A DNA stretch of 64,000 nt, taken from contig JAVBXM010000242.1 in the NCBI GenBank assembly GCA_030824585.1, positions 41,021 to 105,020 of the forward strand. The letters run 5' to 3'. The notes beneath the pieces were generated by a model that was not told the DNA's origin, did no database searches, and worked only from the letters and a program-made list of their open reading frames with translations. The position numbers and the translations under genes are program-made. Source of the DNA: Phaeospirillum sp. Its GTDB lineage: Bacteria > Pseudomonadota > Alphaproteobacteria > Rhodospirillales > Magnetospirillaceae. This document shows, in pieces, positions 1-8,076 of this stretch; within the stretch, counting starts at the first letter, position 1; each line of letters starts with the position of its first letter.

Positions 1-647
1 TTCCAGGTCTGTCGTTCCACATCCACCAGAACAGGGGTCGCACCCACATAAATCACCGCGTTGATAGTTGCGGCGAAGGTCAGGTCGGGAACGATGACCT
101 CATCCCCCGGGCCTATCCCAAGGGCGTCAAGGGCTAGATGCAGGGCAGTCGTACCGTTACTGGTCGCGAGGGCGTAGGGTGCACCGACCAGCTTCGCGAG
201 ACCGGTCTCGAATTGGCGTACGAAGGCTCCCTGGGACGAAATCCAGCCATCACGCAGGCACTGAGTGACATAGTTCAGCTCATTGCCGCGCAGGTCAGGC
301 TCGGCGACCGGAATACGATGCAGGCGCCGCATTGATACGAAGTCCACTGGCCGCTTCTTTTCGTCCACAATAGGAACGATACGGATGCGATCATTCAGCG
401 CGGCCAATGCTTCGTCCCGAGAGGCACCAAGTTCCAGGAACTTGCCGCCCCTGGTCATCACCTGGGCCACTTCGGCCTCCAGACTGGCTCCGCCAAGCAA
501 GCCACGACGGATATCGCCATCGGTCAATACCCCAACCAAACAGCCATCCTCGTCCACGACAAAGGCAATGCCAAGGGCATTGGAATCGATCCGCATCAGT
601 GCCTGACGGAGGGTATCAGTTTGTTTGAGAAGGACTTTTTCCATCAT
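1..647 (-). CDS. CBS-domain / DegT-family aminotransferase fusion (perosamine-synthase-like), C-terminus outside window
   Basis: The visible ~215 residues (translated by hand from the minus strand) hold a CBS pair at about 1-108, with the motif LTDGDIRRG at 41-49, then the N-terminal part of a PLP-dependent sugar aminotransferase from about residue 112 (IPVAEPDLRGNE, then ATSNGTTALHLAL near 161-173). The aminotransferase part most resembles GDP-perosamine synthases, which transfer an amino group to C4 of GDP-4-keto-6-deoxymannose; the gmd gene two to three kilobases upstream would supply that substrate. LegC-type activity is the alternative. The ATG at 647 overlaps the stop of the preceding gene as ATGA; a second ATG follows at once. 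The catalytic lysine lies beyond the window. Confidence 0.85.
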   Translation of the reverse strand, partial: MMEKVLLKQTDTLRQALMRIDSNALGIAFVVDEDGCLVGVLTDGDIRRGLLGGASLEAEVAQVMTRGGKFLELGASRDEALAALNDRIRIVPIVDEKKRPVDFVSMRRLHRIPVAEPDLRGNELNYVTQCLRDGWISSQGAFVRQFETGLAKLVGAPYALATSNGTTALHLALDALGIGPGDEVIVPDLTFAATINAVIYVGATPVLVDVERQTW

Positions 648-1525
648 GCGCGAATGTCCTGATTTTGGGCCGGACCGGCTTCGGCGAAAAGCAACGCCAG
701 ACAGCCCGCCATCGTTACCTGATCGACACAGCTAATTTCCAGCGTCGCCGGCAGCGCCCTACTCAGCAGCGGCAGAAACCACGAATCGGCTCCAAAGGGG
801 CGGTTATTGTCTTTGGTTCCGTCGTTGTCACTCAGGTGGTAGGCCCGGGTACAGCCGGCAATCATTTCCATTGCCACTTTAGCATTGAACCCCTGGGTAA
901 CGGCCGACACCTTCAAATGGGCAACGTCCAGCAGCAAGCCGAAATCTGGGCCAAGTTCCCAGGCCGCCTGCAAAATCTCCTCCGGCTCAGCAAGAAGAAA
1001 GGGATGGACACCGTCACGAGTATTGAACGGCGCCACCACGTTGTTCTCGATCAGGAAGGCCACCCCCCGGCTACGCCCGTAATCCAGCAGCATACCGACG
1101 CTGTCCATGAAAATGCGCCAGGCGTCCTCGCGTCTCACCCCGCCATCCAGCGCCAAAGCGTGGCCCAGCCGATTCGAGGGCGGCTGTATGGTGAAACCGG
1201 CATGGGCGGCGTAATAGGGAGCCTCGACTTCGGCTGACAGATCCAGCGCCTGGCGGCAATGTGCGCGGCTAAGCTCAAGGATCTCGGGGTCAGCCGCAGC
1301 AAGATTGATGACGAATGGCTGTTGCGGAGCAGGAAAATAGTTATGAAAAAGAAGGGAAAAGTGCTTTCTCGCCTGACGGGCCAATGCAGCGGCCTCGGGA
1401 TGGTGCGCCACGTCAGAACTAAGTTCCAGATGGGAAACTCCCCACTGTCCGGCTAACTCCAGTACATCAGGCAAACGACGGCTGGGAAAGGCACCGCTGC
1501 CGACATAAACGGCGGCGTCGCTCAT
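644..1525 (-). CDS. Sugar phosphate isomerase/epimerase-like TIM-barrel protein
   Basis: A 293-residue protein beginning MSDAAVYVGSGAFPS. It has the look of the xylose isomerase-like TIM-barrel superfamily (AP endonuclease family 2 fold), with metal-ligand-type segments such as FLIENNVV and LLLDVAHLK and a late DNDGTKDNN stretch. The longer open frame upstream is ignored because the ATG at 1525 overlaps the stop of the NeuD-like gene as ATGA. It sits between a NeuD-like acyltransferase and the CBS-aminotransferase, so a sugar-isomerising step in a nonulosonic acid or perosamine branch is plausible. The exact substrate cannot be told from sequence. Confidence 0.8.
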   Translation of the reverse strand: MSDAAVYVGSGAFPSRRLPDVLELAGQWGVSHLELSSDVAHHPEAAALARQARKHFSLLFHNYFPAPQQPFVINLAAADPEILELSRAHCRQALDLSAEVEAPYYAAHAGFTIQPPSNRLGHALALDGGVRREDAWRIFMDSVGMLLDYGRSRGVAFLIENNVVAPFNTRDGVHPFLLAEPEEILQAAWELGPDFGLLLDVAHLKVSAVTQGFNAKVAMEMIAGCTRAYHLSDNDGTKDNNRPFGADSWFLPLLSRALPATLEISCVDQVTMAGCLALLFAEAGPAQNQDIRA

Positions 1526-2160
1526 AACCCCCGAGCCTTGGCGAAATGGCTGACAACGGTGATTCCAGCCGGAACATCCTCGATCACAACCGCACCGGCG
1601 CCAACCTGTGCCCTGTTGCCCACCGATAGGCCCGGCAAGATACATGCGCCGGTTCCGATAAAAGCACCTCGACCAATTTTTGCCCGCCCGGCAATCCGGC
1701 ATCCTGGGCAAACCTGGGCAAAATCCTCCAGCACGCACTCATGCTCGACGATGGAGCCGGTATTGACAATACAGCCACGCCCGATACGCGCTTCGGTCGC
1801 CAAAATAGCTCCGGTACAGATGACGCTACCCGGACCGACGCTCGCATCGGTATCGATGATGGCCGTGGGATGGATCAGGGTTGCGCTCTCGAGCCCATGA
1901 GCCTCGGCCAGAGTGACCAAGCGCTCCCGTGCCTCATTGTTTCCCAAGGCAACCACCACATGCGTGATGCCCTGGCTGCGCCATTTCGGCATGTCGTCAT
2001 AGGTGGCAATAACCTTGGTGGCCCCGATGCGTTCACCAAGGGAGGCCGGATTGGAATCGGCGCATCCAACCACATCCCAGTCGGACAATAGGGCTGCAAT
2101 ATTAGCGACAACCCGGGCTTGGCCACCCGCTCCGAGAATCATCAGCTTTCCTGGCGTCAC
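1522..2160 (-). CDS. NeuD/PglD-family sugar acetyltransferase
   Basis: A protein of about 212 residues with an N-terminal Rossmann-like PglD_N domain (KLMILGAGGQARVV) followed by left-handed beta-helix hexapeptide repeats (VGPGSVICTGAIL, IGRGAFIGTGACILPG). Family members acetylate the amino group of UDP- or GDP-4-amino-4,6-dideoxy sugars (PglD, PerB) or O-acetylate sialic acid (NeuD). Here it could fill the missing LegH step or acetylate GDP-perosamine. The start is GTG: the one at 2160 overlaps the stop of the NeuB-type gene as GTGA; another GTG lies one codon upstream at 2163. Confidence 0.88.
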   Translation of the reverse strand: MTPGKLMILGAGGQARVVANIAALLSDWDVVGCADSNPASLGERIGATKVIATYDDMPKWRSQGITHVVVALGNNEARERLVTLAEAHGLESATLIHPTAIIDTDASVGPGSVICTGAILATEARIGRGCIVNTGSIVEHECVLEDFAQVCPGCRIAGRAKIGRGAFIGTGACILPGLSVGNRAQVGAGAVVIEDVPAGITVVSHFAKARGL

Positions 2161-3206
2161 CACGCGATGGCCCCCAATGAAATCTGCTCGTCGGCACCGA
2201 TGTCGCGGGCGGCTCGTTGCCCAACCACGCGGTCAAACCACAGTGGTGGCAGGCCGTCGGCCGGACGCTTACAGGTCAGATGCGCCGACTCGATCACCTG
2301 TCCGGCCCGGATAGGAGAGCGCGCCACCAGACTCTTGCGCATATTGACCCTGTTGCCGACCTCGCTGGGAGCCGGACGTTTGATACCGTTGCCCAACGCT
2401 CGTTCGGCCTTGCGCACTTCCGCCACCAGGGCGGACAGCCCCGCAAAATCCACCGACGCCAGATGATCCGGCCCGACCATAGCGCGGTCGAGAGTGAAAT
2501 GCTTTTCAATGATGACGGCGCCCAGAGCCACCGCCAGAGGCGCAACCCCAACCCCCTCGGTGTGATCGGAGAATCCGACCGGCAGCCCGAAGGCGCGGTG
2601 CAGGGTTTCCATTGCTCGCAGATTGCTGTCTTCCGGCGGAGCCGGATATTCCGAGGTGCAATGAAGCAGCGCCAGCCACTGGCTGTAACCGCCGCCCAGG
2701 GCTTCCACCGATGGCTCCACCTCGGCCAGAGAAGCCAGGCCCGTCGACAAAATCACCGGGCGGCCCGTGCCTGCCAGTAACCGTAAAAAAGGAATGTTAT
2801 CGGTATCGGTCGATGCCACCTTGTAGGCACAGACACCAATTCGTTCCAGCATTTCGATGCTGGGCTGGTCATAAGGCGTACAGAGGTAAGCCATACCCAG
2901 CGACTCGCAATGGGTCAACAGACTGGCTTGTTCTTCGCCGCTCAGTTCCAACGCTTTCAGCATGGCGAACTGGTCTCCCAAGCCGGTTGTAACCGTCTGA
3001 TAGACGGCCTTGGCGGCACGGATGGTCACCAGTTCCTCAGTAACGAAAGCCTGAAACTTCACCGCATCGGCCCCCGCCTGATGCGCGCTGTCGATCAGCT
3101 TGTGCGCCAATTCGGGAGAGCCATTGTGGTTGACGCCGGCCTCGGCGATGAGGAAACAAGGCTTGCATTTCCCGACACGCGCAGTGATGTCAAATCTCTT
3201 GGCCAT
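2157..3206 (-). CDS. legI: N-acetylneuraminate/legionaminate synthase family (LegI/NeuB-like)
   Basis: A 349-residue enzyme condensing phosphoenolpyruvate with a 6-carbon 2,4-diacetamido sugar or ManNAc to give a nine-carbon nonulosonic acid. It shows the NeuB N-terminal hallmark EAGVNHNG near residue 22, HCTSEYPAP, GFSDHTEG and EKHFTLDRAMVGPDH, and a C-terminal SAF (antifreeze-like) domain with RKSLVARSPIRAGQ. Full family length. Legionaminate is favoured over sialic acid because LegB, LegC, LegG and PtmE homologues lie upstream in the same transcription direction. It starts 3 bp after the gmd stop and overlaps the NeuD-like gene. Confidence 0.9.
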   Translation of the reverse strand: MAKRFDITARVGKCKPCFLIAEAGVNHNGSPELAHKLIDSAHQAGADAVKFQAFVTEELVTIRAAKAVYQTVTTGLGDQFAMLKALELSGEEQASLLTHCESLGMAYLCTPYDQPSIEMLERIGVCAYKVASTDTDNIPFLRLLAGTGRPVILSTGLASLAEVEPSVEALGGGYSQWLALLHCTSEYPAPPEDSNLRAMETLHRAFGLPVGFSDHTEGVGVAPLAVALGAVIIEKHFTLDRAMVGPDHLASVDFAGLSALVAEVRKAERALGNGIKRPAPSEVGNRVNMRKSLVARSPIRAGQVIESAHLTCKRPADGLPPLWFDRVVGQRAARDIGADEQISLGAIAW

Positions 3207-3208
3207 AC

Positions 3209-4258
3209 TTATTTCTTCTCCAGACGGGCCACGTCACTCGCCACCATCTCGGCCACTAGTTCGGGAAAGGTAGTATGGTGCTGCCATCCCAAGGCTTTGC
3301 GTGCCTTCGAGGCATCCCCCACGAGATGGTTGACCTCGGTGGGGCGGAAGTAACGAGGATCGATCTGGACCAAGACGCTGCCGGTAGCCGCATCCATTCC
3401 AACCTCGTCAGCCCCATGCCCCTGCCACGCCAAATTGATGCCGACATTCTCGAAAGCCAGTTCGAGAAATTCACGGACACTGTGGCCGACCCCGGTTGCC
3501 AACACGTAATCATCGGGTGTGGGCTGCTGCATCATCCGCCACATGCCCTCGACGTAATCACGGGCGTGCCCCCAGTCGCGGATCGCATCGAGATTGCCCA
3601 GATACAGGGTGTCTTGCTTGCCGTGCTTGATCGCCGCCACGGCCCGGGTAATCTTGCGGGTTACGAAAGTCTCACCACGCATCGGGCTTTCATGATTGAA
3701 TAAAATACCATTGGACGCATGAATTCCATAAGCCTCCCGGTAATTCACGGTAATCCAGTAACCATATAGCTTTGCAGCTGCGTAGGGGGAACGGGGGTAA
3801 AACGGCGTTGTCTCATTCAGCATTCCACTGCTGGTATTGCCATATAATTCCGAAGTAGATGCCTGATAGAAACGGGTGCTTTCTGTCAGGCGCAAAATCC
3901 GGATTGCCTCAAGTAACCGTAACGTGCCCAAGGCATCGGAATTGGCGGTATATTCGGCGGTCTCGAAACTGACCTGTACATGACTCTGGGCTGCGAGGTT
4001 ATAAATCTCGTCGGGCTGCGTTTCTTGAACGATGCGAATCAAGTTGGTTGCATCTGTAATATCGCCATAATGGAGAAAAAACCCAGATCCCTTCTCGTGG
4101 GGGTCATGATACAGGTGATCAACCCGATCGGTATTCAGTGACGACGACCGACGCTTGACGCCATGAACGATATAGCCTTTATCCAGCAGAAGCTCTGTCA
4201 GATAGGCCCCATCCTGGCCAGTAACACCAGTTATCAATGCCGTCTTTTCTTTAGTCAT
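3209..4258 (-). CDS. gmd: GDP-mannose 4,6-dehydratase
   Basis: A 349-residue extended SDR that converts GDP-D-mannose to GDP-4-keto-6-deoxy-D-mannose. The NADP-binding loop [10 protein letters not shown] is at 11-20, the catalytic TSELYG at 135-140 and YAAAK at 159-163; [14 protein letters not shown] and the [11 protein letters not shown] tail are Gmd hallmarks. GDP-mannose could come from the ManC encoded at 56.5 kb. No GDP-fucose synthase or Rmd reductase is visible; the perosamine-synthase-like aminotransferase at the left edge is the likely next enzyme. Confidence 0.96.
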   Translation of the reverse strand: MTKEKTALITGVTGQDGAYLTELLLDKGYIVHGVKRRSSSLNTDRVDHLYHDPHEKGSGFFLHYGDITDATNLIRIVQETQPDEIYNLAAQSHVQVSFETAEYTANSDALGTLRLLEAIRILRLTESTRFYQASTSELYGNTSSGMLNETTPFYPRSPYAAAKLYGYWITVNYREAYGIHASNGILFNHESPMRGETFVTRKITRAVAAIKHGKQDTLYLGNLDAIRDWGHARDYVEGMWRMMQQPTPDDYVLATGVGHSVREFLELAFENVGINLAWQGHGADEVGMDAATGSVLVQIDPRYFRPTEVNHLVGDASKARKALGWQHHTTFPELVAEMVASDVARLEKK

Positions 4259-4285
4259 GATCTATTGTTACTCTGATTCCTGAGA

Positions 4286-4984
4286 TTAACAATTGCGATT
4301 TCTCAATATGACTTCTGCCAGCCAAAAGTCAGTGATGCTGTCGATATCCACCGAACGCTCCACGGGCATCGGGCAGCCAAGGGTCACGTCGGGGACCCAG
4401 AAGGTGCGGTTTTGCCGCAGCCAATCGCATTCCGCAACATAGACACCGCCATTGGCCACCCAGGTCTGGGGCAAGGCTTGACGCTGATGGATAATTTCCG
4501 GTGCCGAAATCACAGGCTGCACGCTGCCATCCACATTGAGATGGAACATCCAATAGGGGCTTTTGGCCGCCTCGCAAACCGTGGCGGCGGCGGGAGCACC
4601 CTTTGCCGAGCACAGATGGATGCAGGCATCGATATCGGCGGCAGTCCGCAAGGGTGAGGTGGCCTGCAGAAGGATCACATAGCCGGAATTTTCTCCCAGC
4701 GTGTCAAGCGCGTGAAGAATGGCGTCAACGATATTGGCCTTGTCGTTTGCGAGATGGGCGGGGCGCAGAAACGGAACCTCGGCACCCGCCTGCCGAGCAG
4801 CCTCCGCGATCTCGGGATCATCGGTGGACACAACGGTGCGGTCGAGGAGGGTAGAGTCCCTGGCCGCCGTCACCGTCCAGGCGATCATGGGACGACCGGC
4901 CAGCGGGAGGATGTTCTTGCGGGGCAATCCCTTCGAACCGCCACGGGCACAAATAATGGCGACACACCGCTTCCCGTCGATCAT
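4286..4984 (-). CDS. legF: Acylneuraminate cytidylyltransferase (CMP-nonulosonate synthetase)
   Basis: A 232-residue enzyme activating a nonulosonic acid with CTP to the CMP-sugar. The nucleotide-binding motif ARGGSKGLPRKN is at about 13-24, with STDDPEIAEAA and LLQATSPLRTAADID typical of NeuA/LegF/PseF. The frame extends upstream to 5038, but ATG 4984 has a good Shine-Dalgarno (GGAGAAGGATGTT) and gives the family-like N-terminus MIDGKRCVAI. It is the first gene after the transposon relics; the acid it activates is inferred from the nearby LegI-type synthase. Confidence 0.9.
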   Translation of the reverse strand: MIDGKRCVAIICARGGSKGLPRKNILPLAGRPMIAWTVTAARDSTLLDRTVVSTDDPEIAEAARQAGAEVPFLRPAHLANDKANIVDAILHALDTLGENSGYVILLQATSPLRTAADIDACIHLCSAKGAPAAATVCEAAKSPYWMFHLNVDGSVQPVISAPEIIHQRQALPQTWVANGGVYVAECDWLRQNRTFWVPDVTLGCPMPVERSVDIDSITDFWLAEVILRNRNC

Positions 4985-5129
4985 AACATCCTTCTCCAAA
5001 GCTGGCACACTGATCCGTGACAGCCTCCGACTCTGCAAACATCCAGACGTCTGAATATCGGCACCCTACTCCACGGGGCCGAAAGTGGGGTAGTCATTCG
5101 AGCGAAGCAAGTGGAAACTGTGTTGGGAC

Positions 5130-5404
5130 TGACTGCCTTGGAACTTTCATTCGGCCGTAAGTAAGAGCCCCCGGTAAAGTCACGCCGTGGGGCACGGTTT
5201 GGGTAATAGGGCCAGGGTCGGAGTTCGGGACGGGCGAAGAGCTTGCCCCCGTTACCTTGGGTTGGCGGCGTGAGCCGCCTGGATCTAAGTAACCCCGCTG
5301 CCTGGTCGTGTTGTAGTCAGCCACCCGGGCGGCAATGACGGCGCGGGCGCGGGCCCATGCTGGTGAACTCGGTGTCGTTGTCGTTGACGATCATCAGCGG
5401 CATG
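5130..5404 (-). mobile_element. Degenerate partial IS3-family relic beside the IS
   Basis: This stretch repeats, imperfectly, the left end of the adjoining IS. TGACTGCCTTGGAAC at 5130 matches the IS terminus TGACCTGCCTTGGAAC at 5405, and about 5241-5345 resembles about 5443-5560. On the minus strand it still encodes MIVNDNDTEFTS, matching the DNGTELTS catalytic block of the neighbouring transposase, but this runs straight into the C-terminal tail sequence (GPRPRRHCRPGG). The segment between has been lost by an internal deletion. It is a dead copy of a related element. Confidence 0.6.
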
Positions 5405-6524
5405 TGACCTGCCTTGGAACTTTCATCCGGTGGAAAGTAGAGCCTGCCCCCATTGCTTGGAGTTTGGCGGCATGGGCCGCTGGGGTCTGGTATCCCAGGG
5501 CAGATGTGGCCTGGCGGTGTTGTAGTCGGCCACCCAGGCGGCGATGACGGCGCGGGCCTAGGCTGAATACCGTCTCGTTGAGCAGTTCGTCGCGCATGCG
5601 GCCGTTGAAGCTCTCGACGAAGCCGTTCTGCATGGGCCTGCCAGGGGCGATGTGGCGCCATTGCATGCAATGATCCGGCGCCCATGTCAGCACGGTATTC
5701 GAGGTCAGTTCGGTGCCGTTGTCGGAAGCAATCATCTCCGGCTTGCCGCGCCGGGCCACCAGCGTCGCCAATTCACGGATCACCCGCACCCCGGAAATCG
5801 AGGTGTCGGGCACCGATGCTAGGCATTCCCGTGTTACGTCGTCGACGATGTTGAGCACGCGGAAGTGCCGTCCGTTGTCCAGTTGATCGTGGACGAAATC
5901 CAGCGACCAACGGGCGTTGGGCCGGGTCTCCACCAGGACCGGGGCGCGGGTGCCGATGGCCTTGCGCCGGGTGCGGCGCTTACGCACCGCCAGCCCCTCC
6001 TCGCGATAAATCCGGTAGATGCGGGTGATCCCCGACGGCTCGCCGTCGCGCCGCAGTAGGATGAATAGTCGCCGATAGCCGAACTGGCGACGTTCCTGGG
6101 CAAGCCGCACAGACGGTCGCGCAAGGCGCTGTCGTCCGGTCGGATCGAGCGGTAGCGGATCATCGTCCGATCCACTGCAATCACCGCACAGGTCCGACGC
6201 TCGCTCATCTCGAATACGCTCCGCAGATGGGCGACAGCTTCCCGCTTGGCGGCGGGCCCTGCCATTTTTTCCCAGAAGATCGCGGAGTGCGGCCTCGTTC
6301 AGCATGGACTCCGCCAGCAGCTTCTTCAGCCGGGCATTCTCGTCCTCAAGCGCCTTCAGCCGCCGGGCTTCCGACACCTCGAAGCCGCCGTACTTGGCCT
6401 TCCATTTGTAAAAGGTCGCGCTCGAAATCCCGTGCCTGCGGCACACATCCGCCGTCGTCGCCCCGGCCTCCTGTTCCTTCAGGATGCCGATGATCTGTTC
6501 CTCTGAAAACCTGCTGCGCTTCAT
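5394..6524 (-). pseudogene. IS3-family transposase (orfA/orfB), frameshifted
   Basis: orfA starts at 6524 ([18 protein letters not shown]; helix-turn-helix then a leucine-rich coiled segment ending near LLGKNG). orfB begins in a different frame at about 6265 ([18 protein letters not shown]), and after RDRLCGL the coding sense jumps to the orfA frame ([17 protein letters not shown]). That jump lies inside orfB and is not the usual programmed orfA-orfB shift. The DDE residues remain ([30 protein letters not shown]), but a further indel garbles the C-terminus ([13 protein letters not shown], where a tyrosine-containing [17 protein letters not shown] tail is expected). It is probably inactive. 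Confidence 0.8.
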
Positions 6525-6588
6525 ATCGTCCGTCCTCTGGTGGGCTGGACTCTACTTCAAACTGGAGGAAGATTCCCAGGGCAGGTCA
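5405..6588 (-). mobile_element. IS3-family insertion sequence, decayed
   Basis: An element of 1184 bp bounded by imperfect terminal inverted repeats: TGACCTGCCTTGGAAC reads inward from 5405, and TGACCTGCCCTGGGAA reads inward from 6588 on the other strand; both continue with similar AAGTAGAG sequence. It carries one transposase region on the minus strand. No 3-4 bp target duplication is seen (ATG on the left, GCT on the right), so the flanks have probably been rearranged, in keeping with the partial relic abutting its left end. It separates the CMP-transferase gene from the hisH-like gene. Confidence 0.8.
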
Positions 6589-6664
6589 GCTAAGCGCTCG
6601 GCTCTCCGTTTCGGGGGGTCGATACGACGCGAGTCGTAGCTTTTCCTGCCAGCCCTCTCACTGC

Positions 6665-7309
6665 TCAAAGGCTCAGAAAACGGGATAGAATTGCCAAACC
6701 GGCAGGACCACTTTTTTCAGGATGGAATTGGCAAGCCGACAAATTCTCGTGGACAACGGCCGTTGCCCGGCGATGACCGAAATAGTCTCCTTCCGCTAGG
6801 CAATCCGCGTCATTGACGGGCACGGCCACATAGGAGTGGGTGAAATACGCCCAGCTTCCCTCTCTGGTATCCTCGAGAACCGTTCCGCGCCAAGACTCAC
6901 GTCCGGTCGGACGAAGCAGCGGATTCCAGCCCACATAGGGGATCTTGTAATACCGACCATCGCGACCTTCGGCCGGAATTCGCTCGACCCGCCCGGCGAT
7001 CAGCCCCAAACCCCGATGCAGACCAAACTCGGTACTCTCATCAAACAAGATCTGCATGCCGACACAGATGCCCAGAAACGGCCTTCCGCCAGCAGCAAAC
7101 GATAAAATCGGCTCGACCAACCCCCGGGCCGTCAGGGTATCGATACAATGGCCGAAGGCTCCGACGCCGGGAAGCAGCAGGCGGTCGGCCTTCGCCACCT
7201 CATCCGGCGAGCACGCCAGAAAGGGGCTTCCTCCCGCTGCAGTAACAGCTCTGGCTACACTGAGAAGATTGCCGACACCATAATCGATAATGGCGACATT
7301 CCGGCTCAC
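6665..7309 (-). CDS. hisH: HisH-like glutamine amidotransferase for sugar amidation
   Basis: A 214-residue class I glutamine amidotransferase. The triad is visible as Cys82 (FLGICVGMQ), His196 and Glu198 (CQFHPEKS). It resembles HisH, which releases ammonia from glutamine for HisF, but the partner genes and the absence of other histidine genes indicate the HisH2 role known from P. aeruginosa LPS loci: feeding ammonia to a WbpG/PseA-type enzyme that forms acetamidino groups. The start is GTG, overlapping the hisF-like stop as GTGA. Confidence 0.9.
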   Translation of the reverse strand: MSRNVAIIDYGVGNLLSVARAVTAAGGSPFLACSPDEVAKADRLLLPGVGAFGHCIDTLTARGLVEPILSFAAGGRPFLGICVGMQILFDESTEFGLHRGLGLIAGRVERIPAEGRDGRYYKIPYVGWNPLLRPTGRESWRGTVLEDTREGSWAYFTHSYVAVPVNDADCLAEGDYFGHRRATAVVHENLSACQFHPEKSGPAGLAILSRFLSL

Positions 7310-8067
7310 GGTTTACGTACCTCCAACCCAAGACTCACTGCCGCCGACCTGATGTCCGGCAGTTCGATCCTGCTATAGTGCAGCATGTCGGCGATGGCAA
7401 CGGCATCGGCCAGCCCTTCATTTACAACCTGCGCCATGTGCTCGACGGAGCCCATCCCTCCCGAGGCGATTACGGGAACGGGAACCACAGATGATACCGC
7501 GTGGGTCAAGGCCACATCGAAGCCCTTGCGCGTGCCCTCGCGGTCCACCGATGTCAGAAGTATCTCGCCCGCCCCAAGATCGATCGCCTGGCGAGCCCAG
7601 TTCACCACATCCAGCCCGGTTCGCTCCCGTCCATTATCGGTGTAGGCCTCCCATTTTCCGGGAGTAATCTGCTTGGCCTCAATGGAAAGGACCATGCATT
7701 GCGATCCGAACTGCCGTGCAATGGCTTGGATCAATTTCGGACTAGCGATGGCGGCCGTGTTGATAGCCACCTTGTCCGCACCGGCGTTCAGCAAATCCTC
7801 GGCGTCACGAACCGAACGAACACCCCCGCCAACAATAAGGGGAACAAATACATGCTCCGCAGTATGACGAACGATATCCGTCAGGCTATTACGGCCATAT
7901 AATGATGCTACAATATCGATATATATCAGTTCGTCCACACCCTGCTCATAGTATCTTTGGGCAAACTCGCGCGGGTCACCGATCTTTCGCAAACCTTCTA
8001 GGTTGATACCCTTGATTAGATTGGGTCCCTTGATATCCATCCGTGCGATTAGTCGCGTCCTGGGCAT
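7306..8067 (-). CDS. hisF: HisF-like ammonia-channel subunit for sugar amidation
   Basis: A 253-residue (beta/alpha)8 protein of the HisF family (RMDIKGPNLIKG, VPLIVGGGVRS, EILLTSVDREGT, VIASGGMGS). By alignment from memory to T. maritima HisF, catalytic Asp11 is kept, but the second catalytic residue (Asp130) is Glu130 (LSIEAK). This argues against cyclase duty in histidine synthesis and for a role as an ammonia conduit between the HisH-like and WbpG-like neighbours. It lies 9 bp after the WbpG-like gene and overlaps hisH. Confidence 0.9.
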   Translation of the reverse strand: MPRTRLIARMDIKGPNLIKGINLEGLRKIGDPREFAQRYYEQGVDELIYIDIVASLYGRNSLTDIVRHTAEHVFVPLIVGGGVRSVRDAEDLLNAGADKVAINTAAIASPKLIQAIARQFGSQCMVLSIEAKQITPGKWEAYTDNGRERTGLDVVNWARQAIDLGAGEILLTSVDREGTRKGFDVALTHAVSSVVPVPVIASGGMGSVEHMAQVVNEGLADAVAIADMLHYSRIELPDIRSAAVSLGLEVRKP

Positions 8068-8076
8068 GGCTATGCC

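Noticed and set aside
6623..6638. A TACGAC-GCGA-GTCGTA stem-loop followed by GCTTTT on the plus strand, as a terminator
   Set aside because: The 6-bp stem and four Ts face the wrong way for the operon and no plus-strand gene ends here; on the minus strand there is no U-tract.
6665..8067. Treating the hisH and hisF genes as histidine biosynthesis genes
   Set aside because: No other his gene is near, a WbpG-like amidotransferase is adjacent, and HisF residue 130 is Glu; a sugar-amidation role fits better.
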